A stretch of DNA of 64,000 bases from Arthrobacter sp. MMS18-M83 (GTDB lineage: Bacteria; Actinomycetota; Actinomycetes; Actinomycetales; Micrococcaceae): the NCBI RefSeq assembly GCF_026683955.1, contig NZ_CP113343.1, positions 1,240,001-1,304,000 on the forward strand, written 5' to 3'. This document shows, piece by piece, positions 8,937 to 17,046 of this stretch. A model generated the notes under the pieces. The model was given only the letters and a program-made list of their open reading frames with translations, had not been told where the DNA came from and made no database searches. The position numbers and the translations under genes were made by a program. How positions within the stretch are numbered: position 1 is the stretch's first letter; each line of letters begins with the position of its first letter.

Positions 8937-9929
8937 TCAAGCGGCTATCTCCCGGTAGCCGGCGTCGTTGCTATCCAGGTCACCTGTGGCGCCGGCATGG
9001 AACGCCCGTCCGCCCAGCACGAGGGTATAGACCCAGTATGCCGTGAGAACGAGCGAACCGATCAGTATCTTTGCCCATACCGGGAGCGGGCTGGGGGTCA
9101 CGAAGGCCTCAACGAGCCCGGAAAGCAACAGGACGATCACCAGGCCCAGAGCCACGGTGATCAGTGAGCGGCCCTCGTCCGCCACGGCCTGCATCCTGCG
9201 GCGGGGGCCGGGCGAAACCATTGCCCAGAAAATGCGGAGACCGCCAGCGGACGCAATGAAAACGGCGGTCAGCTCCATGAGGCCGTGCGGGAGGATGTAG
9301 CTGAAAAACACGTCCATCTTGCCGGTGGCGGCGAAGACACCAGCAGCGATCCCTACGCCCTGTGCGTTCGAGAACAGCATGTATGGCACCCAGAAGCCGG
9401 TGATGCCCAAAGCTACGGACTGAGCCGCGATCCAGGCATTGTTGGTCCAGACAGCCCCTGCGAAGGACGCAGCGGGGTTCTCCGAGTAATAGCCAACAAA
9501 ATCTTGGTCGACGTATTGCTTGACGGCGCTGCTGCTTCCCAGGGCTCTCAACGCGTCCGGCGACGTCCCGATCCACAGCGCGTACGCCGCGGCTACAAGG
9601 CAAAAGAAGGCCCCACAACACACCGTCAGCCAGCGCAAGCGGTAGAACGCAGCCGGTAAGGACACAACGAAAAAGCGCGCGAGGTCTTCCATGAAATTCG
9701 ACCTCGCCCCGGTGAATCGGGTGCGGGCCTGGGCCAGGGCCGCCGACAAGGACGCGGACAGCGCGCTCTCCGGGGCCACGGATCGGATGAGGGACAGGTG
9801 TGATGACACCACTTGGTACAACCGCAACAGCTCATCGGCTTCGCCGCCGTCAAGGCGTCGTTTGTGCGCGAGCTCGTGCAAGCGGGACCATTTGGTCCCG
9901 TTCACGGCGGAGAAGGCGTCCATGTCCAC
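8937..9929 (-). CDS. Stage II sporulation protein M-like (DUF95) membrane protein
   Basis: A 330-residue membrane protein. The ~75-residue cytoplasmic N-terminus (ELAHKRRLDGGEADELLRLY) precedes five or six hydrophobic segments. The signature SpoIIM/DUF95 stretch is GVFAATGKMDVFFSYILPHG followed by LMELTAVFIASAGGL. In Bacillus SpoIIM is part of the DMP peptidoglycan-degrading complex. In non-sporulating actinobacteria the homologue lies beside RDD, DUF58 and MoxR genes and its role is unknown. Here it is divergent from an RDD gene, the standard pairing. The start is either GTG 9929 or ATG 9923; both are in frame. Confidence 0.88.
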   Translation of the reverse strand: MDMDAFSAVNGTKWSRLHELAHKRRLDGGEADELLRLYQVVSSHLSLIRSVAPESALSASLSAALAQARTRFTGARSNFMEDLARFFVVSLPAAFYRLRWLTVCCGAFFCLVAAAYALWIGTSPDALRALGSSSAVKQYVDQDFVGYYSENPAASFAGAVWTNNAWIAAQSVALGITGFWVPYMLFSNAQGVGIAAGVFAATGKMDVFFSYILPHGLMELTAVFIASAGGLRIFWAMVSPGPRRRMQAVADEGRSLITVALGLVIVLLLSGLVEAFVTPSPLPVWAKILIGSLVLTAYWVYTLVLGGRAFHAGATGDLDSNDAGYREIAA

Positions 9930-9942
9930 GGCACTACCCTAT

Positions 9943-9988
9943 GCCAACAGTCCCAGCACAGTGCCAACAATCCCAGCACAGTGCCAAC
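9943..9988. repeat. 20-bp tandem direct repeat between divergent genes
   Basis: GCCAACARTCCCAGCACAGT occurs twice (9943-9962 and 9963-9982), followed by the first six bases of a third unit. It lies in the 147-bp space between the SpoIIM-like and RDD genes, where both promoters must be. It could be a direct-repeat operator or a simple slippage product. Confidence 0.65.
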
Positions 9989-10076
9989 GCTCAAGCAACC
10001 CCTGCTGCACATCCGCCTCCACGGCTAGACTCGACCCAGCGGGAGCCGACCGGTCCCGCCCACATCGTGGGAGTAC

Positions 10077-10895
10077 GTGGCAGTTTCGGGGGACGGCTTG
10101 AGTTCGATCATTACTGGTGAGGCCGTGGTCCTCGAACTGCGGCCGGCATCGTTCGGGGCAAGGGCCCTCGGGCTCATGCTCGATGTCCTGGTCCATGTAA
10201 TGCTGCTTCTAGGATTGCTGATTCTCGTGAGCGTAGCGGCGCCGGGCATGGACGAAGCCGCCGGCCGCGCAATGGCCCTGTCCAGCGTGGTGCTGTGCCT
10301 TGTGGTCGTCCCCGTGGCTGTGGAAACGCTGAGCCGTGGCCGCTCGCTGGGAAAGCTGGCTACCGGGCTGAGGATCGTGCGCGACGACGGCGGCTCCATC
10401 CGCTTCCGGCATGCGCTGATCCGCGGGTTGATCGGGTTCCTGGAAATCTACGCGACGTTCGGCGGACTGGCCATCGCCGTGGCCCTTTTCAACGACAAGT
10501 CGAAGAGGCTCGGCGATGTCGTGGCGGGAAGCTATTCCCTCAGGCAGCGCGTTCCTGCTGAACGGAAGATCCTCCCCTACACTCCGCCACACTTGCAGGC
10601 TTGGGTGGGAATCGCGGACATCGGCAGGGTTCCGGACGGCACCGCGCGGCGTGCCTCCCAATTCATCCAGCAAGCGTCCCGGATGGCCCCGGAATCACGC
10701 ACCAGGCTGGCTGGAGCCCTCGCCACCGAACTGGCAGCCCATGTTGCCCCGCCGCCGCCCGGAACGACGCCGGAAGACTATTTGCACGCAGTGCTGTGCG
10801 AACGGCGGAACCGTGACCTCGAACGATTGCGCCGCGCGGAACAACGCAGCGCCATGGTCGGCGCGCGACTTAACAGGCTCCCGTTCACGCGCTAG
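10077..10895 (+). CDS. RDD family membrane protein
   Basis: A 272-residue protein with the RDD domain at residues ~20-165. The family's arginine and aspartates are visible in PASFGARALGLMLDVLVHV, followed by three membrane helices and the closing SKRLGDVVAGSYSL motif. The C-terminal ~110 residues are cytoplasmic, arginine-rich and without a recognised domain. RDD proteins are implicated in transport or membrane-protein function, but this one's role is unknown. The GTG start is divergent from the SpoIIM-like gene, as in many actinobacteria. Confidence 0.9.
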   Translation: MAVSGDGLSSIITGEAVVLELRPASFGARALGLMLDVLVHVMLLLGLLILVSVAAPGMDEAAGRAMALSSVVLCLVVVPVAVETLSRGRSLGKLATGLRIVRDDGGSIRFRHALIRGLIGFLEIYATFGGLAIAVALFNDKSKRLGDVVAGSYSLRQRVPAERKILPYTPPHLQAWVGIADIGRVPDGTARRASQFIQQASRMAPESRTRLAGALATELAAHVAPPPPGTTPEDYLHAVLCERRNRDLERLRRAEQRSAMVGARLNRLPFTR

Positions 10896-10967
10896 GCGAG
10901 CAGCCGGCGTCGTACGCTTCCGACGGCGGTTAGCCCAATGTGCCGGAGCGGCACTTGCAGGGTCGAC

Positions 10968-12314
10968 CTATCGTTTCGCGTACTGCGCCCAGGGGATGTT
11001 CCAGTCGCCAAAGCCGTCGTCGAAGTTGGCGTAATCGCCCTCGGTGTTGACCACTTGGACGACGTCGCCGGTTGTCATGTTGTCGAACACCCATTTCGCC
11101 CCGTCCGGTCCCAGGCCGATGCAACCATGCGAGAGGTTTGTGACACCGATGTAAGGCATCGCTGAGTCCGTGGCCTGGTGGATGAACTCCCCGCTGGGCG
11201 TCAGGCGCGTGGCGTAGTTGACATCAAGCTGTCCGTAATAGGCAGGATCCCCGGGCTTGAGACCGATGGTGGAGGCGTCCATGTGCTCCACCCGGTACTT
11301 CTCCATGAGCACCAGGTAGCCGCGCGCGGAAGGGAACCTGGTGTCGCCCATGGTGTCCGGCCACTGGCCAACCTGCTGATCGTTGACGCTGACCGTGAAG
11401 GTGTGGGCGACCGCGTCAGCAACGGCAACCTTCTTGTCTCCGATTTTGAAGGAGTTCGTCTTGTTGAAGTTGCCGATCTGGCCGTTACCAAAGTCCACCC
11501 CGAAAAGTTTGAGATCCACTGTCACGGTGCTGTTCGCTGCCCAGAAGTTCTCCGGGCGGTAGCGCACCATGGTGTCGCTAAACCAATGGAAGGCCCCGAT
11601 TTGGCCTGATGTGGACGTGACTTTGATGGCCTTCTCGACAGCGGCCTTGTTGACCACGGGTTCACTGAAGGTGATCTGAAGCGGCTGCGCCACGCCTACT
11701 TTGGACCCCTCCAGGGGGTACATCGCGGCGTCGGCCTCGTTCTGGGTGGAAACCGTCGCGAAGGACTGGGTTTTCGAGGTGGCGCGGCCAGCCGAATCCG
11801 CCACGGTGTAGTTGAAAGTGTATGAAGTGTTGAATTCGAGGGGCGTGGTGGCCGTCCAGCTGAGGCCATCCGGGGTCAACCCGCCCTCAATGGTCTTTCC
11901 CTTGGTGCTCGTCAAAGAGACCCTGTCCAGAGTTCCGTCCTTGACGGCGATTGTGACGGGAGCGGCGGGGTTTACCTGTTTGGCCCCGCTCGCAGGTGAT
12001 GCGACCACCGTGGCGGGCTTCACGACGGGCAGCACGGCACCCGCCTCGCTGCGTTCACCGGATGATCCTTCGGACTCGATCGCCGCGCTGGCCGCATGCG
12101 GCGCCACGGCAGCGAAAGTGCCGCTGAGGGCGGCAATGAGGCAGACAACCACGATCCAGGCCATCTTCCGGAACCTGCTTCGCTTTGTCTCCCCGTGAAC
12201 GGTGCCATTGTCCACAGGCTCCGAGGCGTCCGGGTGATTGAAGGCCTCGGCATGCTCGAAGGCGTCCCAGTGCTCGGAAGTGTCCGATTGCCCGCCGTCA
12301 GGATTAAGACCCAT
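10968..12314 (-). CDS. L,D-transpeptidase with Ig-like domains (YkuD family)
   Basis: An exported peptidoglycan cross-linking enzyme that forms 3-3 bonds between meso-diaminopimelate residues or equivalents. A ~50-residue cytoplasmic tail precedes a single signal-anchor helix (MAWIVVVCLIAALSGTF). Two Ig-like domains (residues ~110-310) follow, as in mycobacterial LdtB-type enzymes. The C-terminal YkuD domain carries the catalytic cysteine in NLSHGCIGLGPDGAKW and the upstream histidine in GEFIHQATD. I chose ATG 12314 because GGAG lies 11 bases upstream. An in-frame start 48 bp earlier exists but has no such signal. It is transcribed in the same direction as ahcY, as a separate unit. Confidence 0.9.
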   Translation of the reverse strand: MGLNPDGGQSDTSEHWDAFEHAEAFNHPDASEPVDNGTVHGETKRSRFRKMAWIVVVCLIAALSGTFAAVAPHAASAAIESEGSSGERSEAGAVLPVVKPATVVASPASGAKQVNPAAPVTIAVKDGTLDRVSLTSTKGKTIEGGLTPDGLSWTATTPLEFNTSYTFNYTVADSAGRATSKTQSFATVSTQNEADAAMYPLEGSKVGVAQPLQITFSEPVVNKAAVEKAIKVTSTSGQIGAFHWFSDTMVRYRPENFWAANSTVTVDLKLFGVDFGNGQIGNFNKTNSFKIGDKKVAVADAVAHTFTVSVNDQQVGQWPDTMGDTRFPSARGYLVLMEKYRVEHMDASTIGLKPGDPAYYGQLDVNYATRLTPSGEFIHQATDSAMPYIGVTNLSHGCIGLGPDGAKWVFDNMTTGDVVQVVNTEGDYANFDDGFGDWNIPWAQYAKR

Positions 12315-12434
12315 GTTTGATTTCTCCACAAAACTCACGCCCCCAAAAAACTCACGCCCCACAGCCGCATCCTAAGGGGCGTGGCTTGATATTGGCTGGG
12401 AGCTCGCCGGTCAGCGCGCTCCCAGCCCGTGTTC

Positions 12435-13916
12435 TCAGTACCGGTAGTGTTCGGGCTTGTACGGCCCGGCAACGTCAAGATCCAGGTATTCAGCCTGTTC
12501 CTTGCTGAGTTCGGTCAATTCCACACCCAAAGCACCCAAGTGGAGGCGTGCGACCTTCTCGTCGAGGATCTTCGGCAGCACGTAAACCTCGTTCGAGTAT
12601 TCACGCTCGCCTTTGGGCTGGTCCTTCTTGGTCCACAGCTCGATCTGGGCGATCGTCTGGTTGGCGAAGGAGTTGCTCATGACGAACGACGGGTGACCGG
12701 TCGCGTTGCCCAGGTTCAGGAGCCGGCCTTCTGAAAGCACAATGATCGATCGCTCATTTCGGCCATCCGCTGCGGGGAACACCCATTCGTGGACCTGGGG
12801 CTTGATTTCGACCTTCTGGACACCCGGAAGCTTTGCCAATCCGGCCATGTCGATCTCGTTGTCGAAGTGGCCGATGTTCCCGACGATCGCCTTGTTCTTC
12901 ATGCGGAGCATGTCGGAGGCCATGATGACGTCTTTGTTGCCCGTGGTGGTGATGAAGATATCGCCCTGTTCCAGCACCGATTCAAGTTTGGCCACCTGGT
13001 AGCCATCCATGGCTGCCTGGAGTGCGCAGATAGGATCGATCTCGGTCACAATGACGCGTGAGCCCTGACCGCGGAGTGCCTCGGCGGCGCCTTTGCCGAC
13101 GTCACCGTAGCCGCAAACGACGGCGACCTTGCCGCCCATGAGGACATCCGTGGCACGGTTGATGCCGTCCGGCAGCGAGTGGCGGATGCCGTACTTGTTG
13201 TCGAATTTGCTCTTCGTCACGGAGTCGTTGACATTGATGGCCGGGAACAGGAGTTTGCCCTGTTCGGCGAGCTGGTAGAGGCGGTGCACTCCCGTGGTGG
13301 TTTCCTCGCTCACGCCACGGATGCCGGCAGCGATGCGGGTCCACTTCTTCGGGTCGGCGGCGAGGCTCTTGCGCAGCACATCGAGGACGAGTGCGTACTC
13401 TTCGGGGTCGTTATCCGTAGCGGTCGGCACCGCACCTGCGGCTTCGAACTCGACGCCTTTGTGGACCAGCATCGTGGCGTCGCCGCCGTCGTCGAGGATC
13501 ATGTTGGGGCCCAACTCCGGGTTCGAATCCGCGCCGGGCCAGCTGAGGATCTGCTCGGCGGTCCACCAGTATTCCTCGAGGGTCTCGCCTTTCCAGGCGA
13601 ACACAGGAACGCCTTGGGGATCCCCGACTGTCCCCTTGCCGACCACGACGGCGGCAGCGGCCTCGTCCTGCGTGGAGAAGATGTTGCAGGAGGCCCAGCG
13701 GACCTCGGCGCCGAGGGCAGTCAGTGTCTCGATGAGAACCGCAGTCTGCACCGTCATGTGGAGGGAGCCGGCAATCCGGGCTCCCTTAAGCGGCTGGCTC
13801 GGACCGAACTCGGCGCGCAACGACATGAGGCCCGGCATTTCGTGCTCGGCCAAGCGGATCTGGTGGCGCCCGGCTTCGGCCAGGGAGATGTCGGCAACCT
13901 TGTAGTCGAAAGTCAT
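12435..13916 (-). CDS. ahcY: Adenosylhomocysteinase
   Basis: Hydrolyses S-adenosylhomocysteine to adenosine and homocysteine, removing the product inhibitor of methyltransferases. The 493-residue length equals the long actinobacterial form (with the extra ~40-residue insertion). Visible features are the N-terminal substrate site ([20 protein letters not shown]), the NAD-binding loop [27 protein letters not shown] and the C-terminal K-P-E-HYRY ending typical of the family. It follows the Trm112-like gene by 42 bp and is probably co-transcribed with it. That space is too short for an SAH riboswitch. Confidence 0.97.
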   Translation of the reverse strand: MTFDYKVADISLAEAGRHQIRLAEHEMPGLMSLRAEFGPSQPLKGARIAGSLHMTVQTAVLIETLTALGAEVRWASCNIFSTQDEAAAAVVVGKGTVGDPQGVPVFAWKGETLEEYWWTAEQILSWPGADSNPELGPNMILDDGGDATMLVHKGVEFEAAGAVPTATDNDPEEYALVLDVLRKSLAADPKKWTRIAAGIRGVSEETTTGVHRLYQLAEQGKLLFPAINVNDSVTKSKFDNKYGIRHSLPDGINRATDVLMGGKVAVVCGYGDVGKGAAEALRGQGSRVIVTEIDPICALQAAMDGYQVAKLESVLEQGDIFITTTGNKDVIMASDMLRMKNKAIVGNIGHFDNEIDMAGLAKLPGVQKVEIKPQVHEWVFPAADGRNERSIIVLSEGRLLNLGNATGHPSFVMSNSFANQTIAQIELWTKKDQPKGEREYSNEVYVLPKILDEKVARLHLGALGVELTELSKEQAEYLDLDVAGPYKPEHYRY

Positions 13917-13958
13917 GGAAGTCCTTAGAAGTACCGAATGGTTGAAGTCAGTTGGGGC

Positions 13959-14183
13959 TCAGGCGTGGCGGGGTCCGTCGTGCTGGTCCGAAGCAGCGGC
14001 GTTGGCGGCAGCCAGCAGCTCCGGAGGCAGCAGCAAGGGGATTCCGTCCAGGATGGCGTAGCGGATCTTTTCACCCGAGGCGGCCGCCGCCGTCGAGACA
14101 AGTTCCTCGCCGTCCTGCTCCAGCGGGGACCCGGTGACCGGGCAACGCAGGATGGACAACAATTGAGGACTGACCTTTGGCAT
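13959..14183 (-). CDS. Trm112 family protein
   Basis: A 74-residue single-domain protein resembling Trm112/YcaR (SPQLLSILRCPVTGSPLEQD ... IRYAILDGIPLLLPPEL). Eukaryotic Trm112 activates methyltransferases; the bacterial role is undefined. Only one cysteine of the usual zinc set is left. The start is ATG 14183 with GGGAG upstream; a longer in-frame reading to 14297 lacks similarity. Its position just before ahcY, the enzyme that clears the methyltransferase by-product, is suggestive and is conserved in actinobacteria. Confidence 0.85.
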   Translation of the reverse strand: MPKVSPQLLSILRCPVTGSPLEQDGEELVSTAAAASGEKIRYAILDGIPLLLPPELLAAANAAASDQHDGPRHA

Positions 14184-14338
14184 GGTTGAAGCTCCCTGGA
14201 TGGCACCATCGCAGGCGCCGCTTTGGACTGATATGCAGCTTCCAGAGTACAACCCGGCGGCACCGGGAACCTTGTCACAAAGGGAGCAGCGACACACGGA
14301 GTCAGACAGCGTGCGGTTCGTGCTGGACGCGAAGGACT

Positions 14339-14719
14339 TCAGGAAGGATCGCGCAGGATGCGCAGATGGCGCCTAGCTGTTCCCTCGGCAGGGACCGGTC
14401 CATCAAAGGGAGCGCGGGCAGTGCGCTGTTCCGGCGCCGGCGCCGGCGCCGAGGCCGCTTCGCGCACGGCATTGGCCAGGGCGAGGAGATCGTCCGGCCC
14501 GGGCTGCGGCGGCGAGGACGGCATGGCGAGTCGCATGACTTCCCAGCCCCTTGGTACCGTCAGCGATTCCGCATGCTGCGCGCACAGATCGTAGGAATGG
14601 GGCTCGGCATACGTAGCCAATGGACCCAGTACCGCCGTCGATTCGGCATAGACGTACGTCAAAGTGGCCACCGCGGATTGGCGGCAAGCTGATCTGGAAC
14701 ACTGACGAATTGCACCCAC
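14339..14719 (-). CDS. DUF3499 domain-containing protein
   Basis: A ~126-residue actinobacterial protein of unknown function. The DUF3499 signature is complete: CSRSACRQSAVATLTYVYA with its paired cysteines, then SYDLCAQHAESLTVPRGWE with a Cys-His pair, a pattern that suggests a small metal-binding fold. The C-terminal third is Ala/Pro-rich and variable. I chose GTG 14719 because family members begin at GAIRQCSR; GGGA lies upstream. A phosphomannomutase gene usually follows DUF3499 in related loci. Here only 155 bp separate it from Trm112. Confidence 0.9.
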   Translation of the reverse strand: MGAIRQCSRSACRQSAVATLTYVYAESTAVLGPLATYAEPHSYDLCAQHAESLTVPRGWEVMRLAMPSSPPQPGPDDLLALANAVREAASAPAPAPEQRTARAPFDGPVPAEGTARRHLRILRDPS

Positions 14720-14816
14720 AACATCCCAGATTAGCCGCACTTCGCCGCGGCGCGGTGCATTGCCTCTGAGCAGGCATTATGTCGCGTTGGCGTAGCCACA
14801 GGTCTAAAGTCGATAT

Positions 14817-15335
14817 ATGCAGTCACAGCACCACGTTCCGGGCTTCACAGTCCATTTGTCTGATACCGAGGACAGCCAGGAAACGACGACGGCGGGCACG
14901 CCCGTACGCGGCTTCAGGCAGCGCCGCCGAAACCGTCACGGGCGCGGGTTGCGCGGGGAAATCATGCTTCCCAACGTTCCCGGCTACCGGACCCGCGCGG
15001 AACGGTTCGACGACTTCGTGCTGGATTCCGCCGAACGGCTGCAGGATATGTGGGGCAAACGGCTCGACGGCGTCTCGTTCGCCGTCGACGAGATCCCGCC
15101 AAACCTCGAGGAACTGGTAGCCCAAGGCACAGCGGCACCGTTGGGCTCATACACCCCGGCAGCTTACGGCGCAGGACCGGTCATCACCATCTATCGGCGC
15201 GTCGTAGAGCACACCACCGGGGGCCGCGAAGACCTCCAGGACCTGGTGCACGACGTCGTCGTCGAATACACCGCCGAAATGCTCGGCGTCCCGCCGGAAA
15301 CCCTGGACCCTGTCTACCGTCGTCGTTATCAGTAA
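14817..15335 (+). CDS. Metallopeptidase-family (zincin-like) protein with altered metal motif
   Basis: A 172-residue protein of the minimal MMP-like (DUF1025/'metallopeptidase family') group. An arginine-rich N-terminus (GFRQRRRNRHGRGLRGEIM) leads into LPGYRTRAERFDD-like sequence and the domain proper. The usual zinc motif HExxH is replaced by LVHDVVVEYTAEMLG, so the catalytic glutamate and second histidine are missing. This branch is probably not a functional zinc protease. It lies between divergent DUF3499 and convergent DUF5719, a neighbourhood conserved in actinobacteria. Function is unknown. Confidence 0.8.
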   Translation: MQSQHHVPGFTVHLSDTEDSQETTTAGTPVRGFRQRRRNRHGRGLRGEIMLPNVPGYRTRAERFDDFVLDSAERLQDMWGKRLDGVSFAVDEIPPNLEELVAQGTAAPLGSYTPAAYGAGPVITIYRRVVEHTTGGREDLQDLVHDVVVEYTAEMLGVPPETLDPVYRRRYQ

Positions 15336-15373
15336 GCCGCGGCCCGGCAGGGCACTACCCCGTAAACGGCCGC

Positions 15374-17046
15374 TCAGTAACCGAGGGTGACCTGTACTTT
15401 TTCGTGGCCCGCCGCACCATCTTGAATGGTCAGGACCGAAACTCCGGATTGATCGCCCTGGCCGAGCACGAGCGCGCCGTAGGCCGCGTCTCCTGCCGCT
15501 GACACGATATAGCCGGAAATCGCGGCGCCGTCGGATTTCTCTGGAACCCCGATGACCGAGGTGGTTCCCCCGGCGATCTCCACGGTTTCCGTCTTGTGCA
15601 CCTTGCCGTCCGACGTGACCGGAGTGTAGCTGACCGTGGCGCGGCCTGTCGGCACGCCGAAGCTGAGGAAGCGCGTGCCTCCCTGAGGCACCGCCATGAC
15701 ATGCTGGCTGCCCAAACGGACCGCGGCCGGAGACCAAGCGAAGTCCACGGGATCCTCAGCCTTGAGTCCTCGTGTTACGCGGGTGGACGCGGCGAAGGGA
15801 ACGTCCGAGGTAGCGCTGACTGTGTACATGCCGGCAGGGACGCCCGTGAGCGGCACTTGGGTGACCGAACCCGCTTTGGCAGTCACCGCTCCCCGCCGGG
15901 CAGCGGGCGCTGCCCGTTCGGCCCGAACAACCGAACGTCGAGCACCGCATCCGCGGGACCGGGGACGGTAATCTGCAATGCCGGAACGACGTCGGCAAAA
16001 CCTGCCTTGTCGGCAAGCGACTTCACGGCGGCCGGGTCTTGGATGTCCACCCCCGTCATGACCTGGGCGTCAGCGGCAGCAGCGCCCGGGGTTATCAGCT
16101 CGACACCCCCGGCCGTCAGGCCTCGGAGAACGCTTTGCTGGATGCTTGCCGCAACCGGCCCGCCGCTGCTGCGCAGGTGCACCGAGAGCTGACCCTCGTT
16201 CGGGGCCAGCCCGGCCAAGTTGATCGATCGCGTAGTTCCCGGCGAAACCAGCAAGCCACGGCTGTCCGAGGCCTGGATCTGGCCACGGGCACCGTACAGG
16301 TCAAGGTTGACGGTGGCCGGTGTGCCCGAAGCATTGCTGATGTTCAAAACCGCTGTTCGTCCCAGTGCGGTGCTGGCGCCTAGGAGCCAGGCATCGTTGC
16401 CCGGTTGCTGGCAGGGTGCCGCCGCAAGGCCTCGGAGATCGCCGTCGCTGGCCGTGTAGCTCATCAGGCCCGCCACGGCGGCCTTTTGGCCACTGATGGG
16501 ATCCGCACCCACAACGGTCACTTCACCCGTCGGCCGTTGGGCAACGACGCCCGCGCTAAGGACGGGAGGCCCTGGCGCAGGGGTGTGCACGGCGGCAGGG
16601 GGCTTGGCGATTTCGGCTATCGCGGACCCGCCCAGTGAGGCGAGGATGCTTCCGGGAACAGAGCCGGCGGCGTCACTGAGCACTACCGCATCCAGGAAAC
16701 TCTTGGCTGAACGCGAAATGGGGCTGAATTGAGTGTCGGTGCCCGCGGCGGTTCCCTCAGGGAGGCGCGGAGGCGCCGGACACACGGCGGTCGCTTTGCC
16801 TGCGGGGACATCGGCAAGGGACATGTCCAAGGTCTTGCTCCCTGACGGCGCAGGGACTATGGATGCCGCAGAAACCATGCCCGCCCCCGCCGCAAGAAGT
16901 ATCGCCGCGGAGAGCACGCCCAACACAACGCCCGTGTTCTTGTTCCCGGCTTTGCGCTGGCCGCGCTCCCTTTTCCCCCCGATGCCCGGTTCCGCGCTAC
17001 CCTGCGGGGTGGGCGTCACTGACCTACGGTCTTGGTCGTCAGACAC
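15374..17046 (-). pseudogene. DUF5719 family protein, split by a one-base frameshift
   Basis: The N-terminal piece (17046-15883) has a basic cytoplasmic tail, one membrane anchor (NTGVVLGVLSAAILLAAGAG) and a long extracytoplasmic region. It ends abruptly at ...NGQRPLPGGER. The C-terminal piece (15886-15374) continues the same domain in another frame (TAKAGSVTQVPLTGVPAGMY...). One extra G in the four-G run of the coding strand (C4 at 15891-15894) would fuse them into a 557-residue DUF5719 protein. As written, the pieces overlap by GTGA. The gene overlaps the GT2 stop by 8 bp and is in the whiB-GT2 operon. The family is secreted or membrane-anchored and of unknown function. A sequencing error is quite possible. 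Confidence 0.75.

Noticed and set aside
13917..13958. SAH riboswitch before ahcY
   Set aside because: Only 42 bp separate the Trm112-like stop from ahcY, too little for the aptamer.
15883..15886. Programmed frameshift or two separate overlapping genes in DUF5719
   Set aside because: No slippery heptamer or downstream pseudoknot is evident, and the C-terminal piece begins mid-domain without a ribosome site; a base error or mutation is simpler.
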